Shown here: positions 7,822 through 15,184 of the stretch, piece by piece
Layout of the letters: each line of letters begins with the position of its first letter
Position numbering within the stretch: the first letter of the stretch is position 1
Assembly (NCBI GenBank): GCA_031288055.1
Contig: JAITSD010000062.1
Coordinates: 1-20,615, forward strand
Direction of reading: 5' to 3'
Length of the DNA: 20,615 nucleotides
Origin: Candidatus Opitulatrix roisinitermitis
Lineage (GTDB): Bacteria > Actinomycetota > Actinomycetes > Actinomycetales > Bifidobacteriaceae
Notes under the pieces: generated by a model
Databases searched by the model: none
What the model was told of the DNA's origin: nothing
Seen by the model: the letters and a program-made list of their open reading frames with translations, nothing else
Translations under genes and position numbers: made by a program

Positions 7822-8754
7822 TTATTTAATAATTGGCTTATATGTGGCTGAAATATCAATAGTTTTTCGCCCAACCATAAGTTCAGAATTGGCTAAGATT
7901 TTTTTTACTATTGTTTCTTTTTGAGAAATATTTTCATTTGACCCCCAAATAATTGTTTGCCCAGATTTTAATTTAGTAGTAATACTATCAAAGGTTTTGG
8001 CTGAAATTAATAAACAATCTTTTCTAAAAGAGTCAGAAAAATCCGCCAAAGCACTCAACATAAAGGGTTGAGTTAATTGTGAATTATTTGATTGCAAAAT
8101 TATTTTAGGGAAATTGCTATAACTAGTTTTATTTATCTGAACCAATTTACCCAATTTATCTAACAACAGAAATTGCTCATTATTTTGAACATAAGCTATA
8201 GGTTTACTAGCCGTGATTTTTACAGACAATCCATTAGTCCATAATCTTTCTATTTCCACGGCTGAAACACCATTTTGTAAATAAACTTCTTTTTCTATAT
8301 TATCTATACCTAAAACTGTTATAGGCATGCCAATATAATTTTTTAAAGAAGTTAAAACTGCTTGTTTAGTTATATATTTACCAGTTCCTATAATATTTAT
8401 ATTGTCTTTTTTTAACGCAAAAACTGGTGATAAAAAAATTATCCATAATAAAATTAAAACTGTTAAAATAGTTAAAGTCAGACTTATTATAAAATGCCAA
8501 CGCCTACGCCAATTAGCTACTTGTTTTGAATCACTCATATACTTTAAACTTGCAGATGACTTTAAATTATTCTGTTTAGATAACAACGATGATTTTTTAG
8601 CTAATTTCTTAGAGCTTTTTTTAATAAACGCTCTATTGGTAATCGCTTTACGCCTTTTTTTGCCGCTAGTTAACGAATTATTTTCTACATTAGAAATTAT
8701 TCTTCTAACTTTAGGCTTAGCGTAAATTGGTCCAGGTGGTCTTTTATCTGACAT
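7822..8754 (-). CDS. ftsQ: Cell division protein FtsQ/DivIB
   Basis: A 310-residue bitopic membrane protein of the FtsQ-FtsL-FtsB divisome subcomplex. A long, very Lys/Arg/Ser-rich cytoplasmic N-terminus (1-87) precedes one membrane helix (about 88-110). A POTRA domain follows (about 111-185: INIIGTGKYITKQAVLTSLKNYIGMPI, then VEIERLWTNGLSVKITASKPIAYV), then the FtsQ beta domain with LLDKLGKLVQI. The start lies 11 nt inside the end of murC, so translation is probably coupled. There is no Shine-Dalgarno sequence. Gene order murG-murC-ftsQ-ftsZ is classical and supports the call where sequence conservation is low. Confidence 0.88.
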   Translation of the reverse strand: MSDKRPPGPIYAKPKVRRIISNVENNSLTSGKKRRKAITNRAFIKKSSKKLAKKSSLLSKQNNLKSSASLKYMSDSKQVANWRRRWHFIISLTLTILTVLILLWIIFLSPVFALKKDNINIIGTGKYITKQAVLTSLKNYIGMPITVLGIDNIEKEVYLQNGVSAVEIERLWTNGLSVKITASKPIAYVQNNEQFLLLDKLGKLVQINKTSYSNFPKIILQSNNSQLTQPFMLSALADFSDSFRKDCLLISAKTFDSITTKLKSGQTIIWGSNENISQKETIVKKILANSELMVGRKTIDISATYKPIIK

Positions 8755-10078
8755 TTATACTGTTCAAAATCTGTTTATCTAAAATATTTAAATCACCGGC
8801 TCCAAGCGTTAACAATATATCATTAGGTTTAGCTAAAGAGCCTAATTTTTCAGCTGCTTGAACTCTATCACGAATTGCCCAATGCGGCACGGTTTTAGAC
8901 ATATATTGTAAAATAGTAGATGGTGTGACATCAGGATTAATTGATTCTCTAGCCGCATAAACATCTGTAACAATAACTTCATCAGCTAGAGCTAAGGCTT
9001 GAGCAAAACCTTGAGCAAAATTTAAAGTTCGAGAAAATAAATGACTTTGAAAAAGTACTCTTATTTTGCCTTTGTTTTGACCATCTGATTTTAACAAATC
9101 TCTAGCTGCTAAAATAGTAGCTTGTATTTCTGATGGTAAATGAGCATAATCATCAAACAATCTAACCGACCCTACACTGCCTTTAAATTCAAACCGTCTA
9201 TATGTACCCGGAAATAAAGCTAAAGCTTTATAAACTTTAGCATTAACTATATTCGGTAAAAACTGTTTAACACTAATAAAAACCGATAAAGCGTTTAGTT
9301 GATTATGTTTGCCAGCTAATTTTATGCCTAAAGGTTTTTTCAATAAAATATCATTATAATTAGCCGTTCCATAACTAAGTGACTCCGATAAATTTAAAGA
9401 CTTTATAAAATTATAAACTTTTTTATCGTCACCACAAAAAATAACTTTATTGCTAGCCTTAGTAGCAAATTTAGCAAAAGCTGCCAAAAAATTAGTCTCA
9501 GATTTATAATAATCTAAATGATCGGCTTCTATATTTAAAATTATTGACACATTTGGTGTGAAATCCAAAAAAGATCCATCAGATTCATCTGCTTCAATAA
9601 CTGCGACTTTATCTTTGCCAACATAACCACCTGTTACACTGCGACAGTCATTTATCATATTTGCCCCAAAAGAATAAGAACAGTCCACACCCAATTCTTG
9701 TAAAGTAAAAGCTAGCATAGCAGCTGTAGTAGTTTTACCATGAGCTCCAGCCACCGCAAAAAGATAATCTAAATTAACTAGTTGAGCTAAAGCTTTAGCT
9801 CTATGCCAAATTGGCAAAGTTTGCTTTTTGGCTGCTATCAATTCAGGGTTATCGGATTTAATGGCTGTGGATATAACAACTATATTAACCAAATCTAAAT
9901 TACTGGCTTTATGCCCCACAAAAACTTTTAGCCCTAATTTTTGCAAAGCTTTAACATTATTATTTATATCAGTTTGGTCTGAACCTTGAACTTTATAACC
10001 TTTATTATAATACATTTGAGCCAAGGTCGCCATACCAGCTCCGCCAATCCCTATAAAATGAATTACTTTATTAGTCAT
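8744..10078 (-). CDS. murC: UDP-N-acetylmuramate--L-alanine ligase
   Basis: A 444-residue cytoplasmic Mur ligase that adds the first amino acid, L-alanine, to UDP-MurNAc with ATP. The N-terminal UDP-binding motif is IGIGGAGM (9-16). The ATP P-loop is GAHGKTTT (111-118), followed by EADESDGSF (162-170) and NIEADHLDYY (182-191). The C-terminal domain has GTYRRFE (291-297), FDDYAHLPSE (308-317), QSHLFSRT (344-351) and DVYAARE (372-378). The motif usually read as DDYxHHP has Leu in place of the second His. It is somewhat shorter than E. coli MurC (491). It overlaps murG by 8 nt and ftsQ by 11 nt, so all three are likely co-translated. Confidence 0.95.
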   Translation of the reverse strand: MTNKVIHFIGIGGAGMATLAQMYYNKGYKVQGSDQTDINNNVKALQKLGLKVFVGHKASNLDLVNIVVISTAIKSDNPELIAAKKQTLPIWHRAKALAQLVNLDYLFAVAGAHGKTTTAAMLAFTLQELGVDCSYSFGANMINDCRSVTGGYVGKDKVAVIEADESDGSFLDFTPNVSIILNIEADHLDYYKSETNFLAAFAKFATKASNKVIFCGDDKKVYNFIKSLNLSESLSYGTANYNDILLKKPLGIKLAGKHNQLNALSVFISVKQFLPNIVNAKVYKALALFPGTYRRFEFKGSVGSVRLFDDYAHLPSEIQATILAARDLLKSDGQNKGKIRVLFQSHLFSRTLNFAQGFAQALALADEVIVTDVYAARESINPDVTPSTILQYMSKTVPHWAIRDRVQAAEKLGSLAKPNDILLTLGAGDLNILDKQILNSINVR

Positions 10079-11300
10079 CTTTAAATATATCAGAAATTAT
10101 GGTTTCAATTATTATTTGACTAGCCTCAATTTTAGCCATTTTCAAACAATTATTAGACATTTGTTTTAATTTAGCACTATTTTGTAAAATAGGTAAAATT
10201 TGCGTCCTTATATAATCTGGCGTAAAATCTACATTACGGCAAATAATTGCACCATCAGTTCGCGACAAATATTTAGCATTAATTATTTGTTCGCCATTAC
10301 CAATTTCTAAAGGTACAAAACAAGCTGGTAAACCAATGGCGGCAAACTCTAAAACTGTGCTAGCGCCACTACGAGCAATTGCAAATGAAACTTTTGACAA
10401 AAGTGCAGACATATTATCACAATATTCAATTTGCTTATAATTACCTTTAGCTAAATCAATTTGCGGAATAATTTCAGCTTTATCTTTACCAGTTAAATGG
10501 ATAACATTAAATAATGGTAAAATATCTGGCAAAACTTTAATTATAGTTTGATTAATTGATTTTGCTCCTAAAGAACCGCCCATAATTAATAAAGTTTTTT
10601 TATCAACTGATGAATTACTATTTTTTTTAGAGTTTTGATTTATTTGCTTATCGCCATCAAACTTATTTAACTTAAAAGCAGCTGATTTTGTACCTATTAT
10701 TTCCTCTCTCAAAGGCAAACCTGTGTACTCTAAATTAACTGTTTTAATTTGAGTGTTTGGAAAAGCTGTGAAAAATCTTTTGGCAAATTTAGCACCTAAT
10801 CTATTAGCCAAACCGACTTTTACATTAGCCTCATGTATATATATAGGTATTTTTAAAGAATAAGCCGCTAAATAAACTGGTGGACAAATATAACCGCCAA
10901 AACCTAAAACCGCGTCAGCCGATTGCTGTTTTAAAATTATCCGACATCGCCTAATTTGTTTAATCAAATTAAAAGGAAATTTAACAACCGATATTATAAA
11001 TCTTAGTTTTTGTGAAATACTTTTAAAAATTACTTTTTTTAAAAAAACATTTTTTATACCTTTTTGACCAACACAATTAACATCCGAATAAGTAACTAGA
11101 GAATAATTAGTTAATCTAGGAAAAACTACCTTTTTAATAAAAAAAGTTCTATATTGATTTTTATTAACTAATGAATTATCTAAGCCATCAGCCCCCGCAA
11201 TAACTGATACTGTTAAACCGTAGACCTTAGCTTTTTTAGCCAAAGCTAGCATAGGATTGATATGACCAGCTGACCCGCCGCCAGCTAAGACAATTTTCAT
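10071..11300 (-). CDS. murG: Lipid II synthase MurG
   Basis: A 409-residue peripheral membrane GT28 glycosyltransferase. It transfers GlcNAc from UDP-GlcNAc to lipid I, making lipid II. Motifs include GGGSAGHINP (7-16), GFGGYICPP (133-141), HEANVKVGLANR (156-167), MGGSLGAKSIN (240-250), ARSGASTVLE (309-318) and PLEIGNGEQ (330-338). It is about 40-50 residues longer than most MurG proteins. The extra sequence lies in two low-complexity Lys/Asn-rich stretches (about 64-95 and 203-234). It starts a new transcription unit: the neighbouring transporter gene is divergent, and an extended -10 lies 6 nt before the ATG with no Shine-Dalgarno sequence. This separates murG-murC-ftsQ-ftsZ from the upstream half of the dcw cluster. 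Confidence 0.95.
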   Translation of the reverse strand: MKIVLAGGGSAGHINPMLALAKKAKVYGLTVSVIAGADGLDNSLVNKNQYRTFFIKKVVFPRLTNYSLVTYSDVNCVGQKGIKNVFLKKVIFKSISQKLRFIISVVKFPFNLIKQIRRCRIILKQQSADAVLGFGGYICPPVYLAAYSLKIPIYIHEANVKVGLANRLGAKFAKRFFTAFPNTQIKTVNLEYTGLPLREEIIGTKSAAFKLNKFDGDKQINQNSKKNSNSSVDKKTLLIMGGSLGAKSINQTIIKVLPDILPLFNVIHLTGKDKAEIIPQIDLAKGNYKQIEYCDNMSALLSKVSFAIARSGASTVLEFAAIGLPACFVPLEIGNGEQIINAKYLSRTDGAIICRNVDFTPDYIRTQILPILQNSAKLKQMSNNCLKMAKIEASQIIIETIISDIFKDD

Positions 11301-11306
11301 AAAATC

Positions 11307-11315
11307 AGTTTATCA
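11307..11315 (-). promoter_or_regulatory. Candidate leaderless promoter of murG
   Basis: Minus strand TG (11315-11314), A, then TAAACT (11312-11307) form an extended -10. Six bases (GATTTT) then lead to the ATG at 11300. The layout matches that before the transglycosylase gene almost exactly. No ribosome binding site is present, as expected for a leaderless transcript. Confidence 0.45.
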
Positions 11316-11364
11316 CGACAAATATAACCTAATCGATATATATTTTCATTGAACTTTTATTCTA

Positions 11365-11400
11365 TTACAATATTAAATCTACCAATATTAAATATTGTAA
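11365..11400. repeat. Inverted and direct repeats in the murG/transporter divergent region
   Basis: TTACAATATT (11365-11374) and AATATTGTAA (11391-11400) are perfect 10-bp inverted arms around a 16-bp centre. Within this, CAATATTAAAT occurs twice as a direct repeat (11368-11378 and 11383-11393, 15 bp apart). The element sits about midway between the two divergent -10 boxes, where a regulator could control both murG and the transporter-murE pair. The rest of the 177-bp intergenic region (11301-11477) holds only the two promoters and a TTATTTAAAA direct repeat (11404-11413, 11434-11443). Confidence 0.5.
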
Positions 11401-11462
11401 GGTTTATTTAAAACAATTGAAATTTTATATAAGTTATTTAAAAAATCCAAGCAAAAAAATAA

Positions 11463-11471
11463 TGTTAGAAT
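11463..11471 (+). promoter_or_regulatory. Candidate leaderless promoter of the transporter-murE pair
   Basis: TG (11463-11464), T, then TAGAAT (11466-11471) make an extended -10 matching TATAAT at 5 of 6 positions. The ATG at 11478 follows after 6 bases. There is no Shine-Dalgarno sequence before the ATG. Confidence 0.45.
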
Positions 11472-11477
11472 TAAATT

Positions 11478-12719
11478 ATGAAAAAACAGTATTTAAAATA
11501 CCAAATATCTGTTCTTATAGGAACTTATCTTTTATATACCACTTACACATTAGTGCGTAATTCTTTTAATGCCAGCACAGCATATTTAGACCTGAATGCC
11601 GATCAGGTTGGCAGCATTTTAGCAGCTATAGCTATATCTTATGGTATTTCTAGACCTATAACTGGATTTTTGGCTGATAAGTTTTCTCCCCGTATTTTTA
11701 TAACTTTAGGTCTAATAGCTTCATCAATTATAACTTTTGGATTTGCTTGGTCACAAAATATTACTGGTTTATACATAATAATCGCTACTTTATCAGGCGT
11801 TTTTCAATCTATAGGATCACCAACATCTCAAAAGATTTTGGCTCAATGGTTTCCTAAAAACCGTCGTGGCACAATTATTGGTATTTGGTCAACTAGTAAA
11901 GACTTCGGCAAAGTGATTATAGCCGCCACAGTTTTATTATGTACAACTTTTTTTGGTGCTACTAGTCAAGCTGCTCATAGTATTTTTATACTTGTAGCTT
12001 TAATTGGTATTTTAATTGCTGCTATAAGCTTTATAATTATTCAAAATAGTCCGCAAGATGTTAAATTACCTGCTTTAAATGAGCATAAACAAATAAAACA
12101 AAATCTTTGGCAAAACTCTAAAAATCATGTTTTAAAAAATAAAGCTGTTTGGTTTTTATGTCTGGCAGGAGCTTCTAGCTATTGTGCAACTGTGGGTATG
12201 CAATCGTGGATTCCTATGCTTTTACAAAATGACAAAGGTTTTTCTAAAGCAGATGCCACAATTGCCTACGGTCTTTTTTCGGCAGGAGCCATTCCAGCTG
12301 TTTTGATTTTATGTTTTATCTCTGATGCGGTATTAAAAGGTAAAAGAGTTAAATTAATTCTTAGTGCTCTAATTTTAGTTTTTGCTATGGTTATTATTTA
12401 TTGGTTATCAGATAATCCAAATATTATTCGTTTATCAATTATGTTATGCGGTGCCTTATTTATGGGTGTGGGTGGTTTAGGTGTGGCGTTAACAGTAGAC
12501 GCTGTACCGCCTTTTGCTTTAGGTACAGCTGGTGGACTTATCGGGTTCTTTGAATATATTTTAGGAACTGTTTTAGGCACAAAATTAATTGGTTATTTAA
12601 TTAATCAAACAAATAATTGGTCTATTGGTTTTGCTGTGATTTTATCAGCCATTTTTTTAGAATTTTTATGTTTTCTAGGCTTATTAGGCGTTGAAAAAAC
12701 TAATTATGGAATTAAATAA
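11478..12719 (+). CDS. MFS transporter, organophosphate:phosphate antiporter-like
   Basis: A 413-residue membrane protein with about 12 hydrophobic segments. It resembles the OPA family (GlpT, UhpT, UhpC), which exchange sugar- or glycerol-phosphates for phosphate. Family-like stretches are YTLVRNSFNAS (23-33), SYGISRPITGFLADKFSPRIF (54-74), GVFQSIGSP (107-115), WFPKNRRGTIIGIWSTS (124-140) and SPQDVKLP (191-198). By eye alignment, the first phosphate-binding Arg of GlpT (R45) is kept as R27. The adjoining Lys is Asn (N28), and the second Arg (R269) falls on T238 in the helix 7 region. Substrate may therefore differ from a classic phosphoester. It is the first gene of a plus-strand pair with murE, whose start overlaps it by 14 nt. 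Confidence 0.8.
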   Translation: MKKQYLKYQISVLIGTYLLYTTYTLVRNSFNASTAYLDLNADQVGSILAAIAISYGISRPITGFLADKFSPRIFITLGLIASSIITFGFAWSQNITGLYIIIATLSGVFQSIGSPTSQKILAQWFPKNRRGTIIGIWSTSKDFGKVIIAATVLLCTTFFGATSQAAHSIFILVALIGILIAAISFIIIQNSPQDVKLPALNEHKQIKQNLWQNSKNHVLKNKAVWFLCLAGASSYCATVGMQSWIPMLLQNDKGFSKADATIAYGLFSAGAIPAVLILCFISDAVLKGKRVKLILSALILVFAMVIIYWLSDNPNIIRLSIMLCGALFMGVGGLGVALTVDAVPPFALGTAGGLIGFFEYILGTVLGTKLIGYLINQTNNWSIGFAVILSAIFLEFLCFLGLLGVEKTNYGIK

Positions 12720-14172
12720 ATTAATTAAAACTAATTTAAATATTAACATAAAAGGTGTAACAACTTATTCTCCTAATGCCAAAAATGGTTGGTTATTTAT
12801 TTGTATAAAAGGCTCTAAAACAGACAGACATAAATATATTGAAGATGCCGCCAAACGCGGTGCCGTAGCTGCCATAATAGATAACCCAGAATATAGTAAT
12901 TCAGGCATTCCCACAGTTTTAGTACCAAATGTTAATAACATTTATGACAAGCTAATTGCTAAGTTTTACAATCATCCTGAAAAAGCCATTTTATTAGCAG
13001 CCGTAACTGGCACAGATGGTAAGACTACCACCGCTAGTATGGTACAACAAATTTTAGGACAAGCTAATTGTGCAAATTTTGGCACTAATGGAGCCTTTTT
13101 TCAAAATCAGCATTTTGAATTAGATAACACAACCCCCGATAGCGAAATCTTTTATCCGCTATTACGAAAATTTGTAAGACTAGGAGCCAAATATGCTATT
13201 TTAGAGTTTAGTTCCGAAGCCCAGCATTTTAACAGACTAAGGAATCTGAAATTTGATATTCTGGCTATGACCACTATAACTAGTGACCATTTAAACACTC
13301 ATAAAACTTTAAAAAAATATGTTTTAGCTAAAAAAAATATCTTTTCCCAACACGCTAAAATTAACACAAAATATATTTTAAATAGTAGTTCAAAATATTA
13401 TAACGATTTTTTAAAGTTAGTTAAAAATAAAACCAATCTTATAAATTATGGATATAAAACCCCTGATACCTATTCTATAAAAAATATTACTAGTTCAAAC
13501 CGCAGCCAAAAAATTAAATATTTTCAAGCTGGCAAAATATTTAACGCTCAAATTCAAATGCTAGGCAAATATAATGCCTATAATTATATTTGTGCCATAG
13601 CTATAGCTAATCAATTATATAAAATCTATCACAAAAAAACTGAAAAAGATTTATCTATTCCCAATGATATAAACTTTTCTGTGCCTGGTAGAATGAACTT
13701 ATTTTTAACCTCAACTGGTTGGAGTGTTTTAATTGACTATGCCCACACATATAACAGTATAAATAATTTATTATCATCCGTGCGGCAAGAATTAGTACCT
13801 AACCAACGCATTATAGTTGTAACAGGAGCGGCGGGTGATAGAGATAAAACTAAACGACCTTTAATTGGCAAACTCCTGGAACAAAAAGCTGATGTGATTA
13901 TTTTAACTGAAGATGATTCTCACTTTGAATACAATAACCAAATTATGAAACAAATACTATCAGGCATAAATAAGCAAAATAAAGTATATATAATTGGCCA
14001 AAGGGGTAAAGCTATAATTAAAGCTACACAATTAGCTAAAAAGGGTGATATAATTACAATTCTAGGAAAAGGTAATGATAAATATATCAAAAAACATAAT
14101 CAAAAAATACCTTTTAATGATATAGATTTTATAAAATCTATTTTTTCAACCAACGATATAGCTTATACTTAA
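12706..14172 (+). CDS. murE: UDP-MurNAc-tripeptide synthetase MurE, probably Lys/Orn type
   Basis: A 488-residue Mur ligase that adds the third residue of the stem peptide. I use the ATG at 12706 (a TTG at 12691 is less likely); it overlaps the transporter gene by 14 nt. Visible are the P-loop TGTDGKTTT (101-109), NTTPDSE (141-147), EFSSEAQ (167-173), the probable carbamylated Lys K209 in AKKNIF, DYAHTYNS (344-351) and GAAGDRDKTKRP (374-385). The diaminopimelate-recognition DNPR is replaced by DDSH (403-406), and GKGHE by GKGND (454-458). Loss of both argues against a DAP substrate and for Lys or Orn. PGRME reads PGRMN here. The gene is notably AT- and Lys/Asn-rich. It lies outside the minus-strand dcw run, and its 3' end overlaps the convergent femX-like gene by 35 bp. 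Confidence 0.88.
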   Translation: MELNKLIKTNLNINIKGVTTYSPNAKNGWLFICIKGSKTDRHKYIEDAAKRGAVAAIIDNPEYSNSGIPTVLVPNVNNIYDKLIAKFYNHPEKAILLAAVTGTDGKTTTASMVQQILGQANCANFGTNGAFFQNQHFELDNTTPDSEIFYPLLRKFVRLGAKYAILEFSSEAQHFNRLRNLKFDILAMTTITSDHLNTHKTLKKYVLAKKNIFSQHAKINTKYILNSSSKYYNDFLKLVKNKTNLINYGYKTPDTYSIKNITSSNRSQKIKYFQAGKIFNAQIQMLGKYNAYNYICAIAIANQLYKIYHKKTEKDLSIPNDINFSVPGRMNLFLTSTGWSVLIDYAHTYNSINNLLSSVRQELVPNQRIIVVTGAAGDRDKTKRPLIGKLLEQKADVIILTEDDSHFEYNNQIMKQILSGINKQNKVYIIGQRGKAIIKATQLAKKGDIITILGKGNDKYIKKHNQKIPFNDIDFIKSIFSTNDIAYT

Positions 14173-15184
14173 AATTATTAATTGGCAATTCAAAAGAACC
14201 AACCAATTCTTCAATATACCCCTTAAAGCCCTTTTTAAAATCCAAAACTCCATTAGGTTTATCAAAAACAGCTTCAAAGCCTAAAAAATTATATTTAGGA
14301 ATTCGCTCATCTAAACAATATTTAAACATATAATCTTGTAAGGCATAAGAACCTAATAATTTTAAATATTCTGAGTTATTACCACTATGAAAATAAATGC
14401 AGCTTTTAGCATAAATGATAAATAAGGCTGTCGAAACTGGCGTGTCATTAGTTGTAAAAGCTCCTAAAAGATTTAATAATCTTGCTTCAGAAAAATATTT
14501 AATTAAAGCCGAAAAATAGGCTTTATCACGAGGTTGAAAACCGTGCTTAGAAGCTGACATTGTTAAAAGATTCAAAAATATATCAACTTCATCTAAAGAT
14601 AATTGGCGCACTTGTAAATTATTTTTATGATATTTTCTAATTCTTTGACGAGTGGTACTTCTAAAAGACATTATTAAATTATCATAATTATCAAAAAACG
14701 GTGCTAGATTTTTCACATAATGCCAACGATTTGCCGCATCTACACCAGTTTTTGTCCAACCATTATGTTTATAACCTAATTTAACTAAATTATCAAACTC
14801 TGCTTTAGTTGACTTAAAAGACTCATCAATTTGGCCATCACTATTATGAATCGCATAAATTAAATTAGGATTAATTGAACAATAAACTACACCTTCTTTA
14901 GCTAAATAATTTTTTAAATTGCCAGTCCAAAATTGCAAAACCTCTAAATTACTATAATCTAATAAAGGACCATAATATATACCGGCTGATTTAACTCTAC
15001 TATTTATAATAGTTACTAAACCAGCCGCAATTATTTTATCAGATTGCTTTATTCCAAGTAAACAAATTTGAAAACCTAAACTCTGTCTGACTTTTTTCAT
15101 AGCTATAGTTTGATTAAAATTGGCTTGGGGATGATTTTCAGCAAACTGCTGAAAATCATTATCTGTCAACTCTATAAACTTCAT
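14138..15184 (-). CDS. FemX/MurM-like peptidoglycan-bridge aminoacyltransferase
   Basis: A 348-residue protein of the FemABX family. These enzymes use aminoacyl-tRNA to add bridge amino acids to the side chain of residue 3 of the stem peptide. It shows the two GNAT-like halves. Recognisable parts are SFRSTTRQRIRKYHKNN (about 188-204), GAFTTNDTPVSTALFIIY (about 246-263), YFHSGNN and the family-type C-terminus KYNFLGFE, GVLDFKKGFKGYIEELVGSFELP. The long antiparallel coiled coil of S. aureus FemA appears absent, so it is closer in size to Weissella FemX (about 335 residues). Its ATG overlaps the ftsW stop as ATGA, implying tight translational coupling. Together with the Lys-type features of murE this suggests a branched wall peptide. 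The amino acid it adds cannot be read from the sequence. Confidence 0.85.
   Translation of the reverse strand: MKFIELTDNDFQQFAENHPQANFNQTIAMKKVRQSLGFQICLLGIKQSDKIIAAGLVTIINSRVKSAGIYYGPLLDYSNLEVLQFWTGNLKNYLAKEGVVYCSINPNLIYAIHNSDGQIDESFKSTKAEFDNLVKLGYKHNGWTKTGVDAANRWHYVKNLAPFFDNYDNLIMSFRSTTRQRIRKYHKNNLQVRQLSLDEVDIFLNLLTMSASKHGFQPRDKAYFSALIKYFSEARLLNLLGAFTTNDTPVSTALFIIYAKSCIYFHSGNNSEYLKLLGSYALQDYMFKYCLDERIPKYNFLGFEAVFDKPNGVLDFKKGFKGYIEELVGSFELPINNFKYKLYRWLKK

Noticed and set aside
8402..8725. Open frame on the plus strand opposite ftsQ, and similar frames opposite obg, ftsZ, ftsW and mraY
   Set aside because: These lie wholly inside well-supported genes on the other strand, have no ribosome binding site or recognisable domain, and reflect AT-rich codon bias.
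12691..12705. MurE start at the TTG at 12691
   Set aside because: There is no ribosome binding site. The ATG 15 nt later gives a normal Mur ligase N-terminus and a smaller overlap with the transporter gene.
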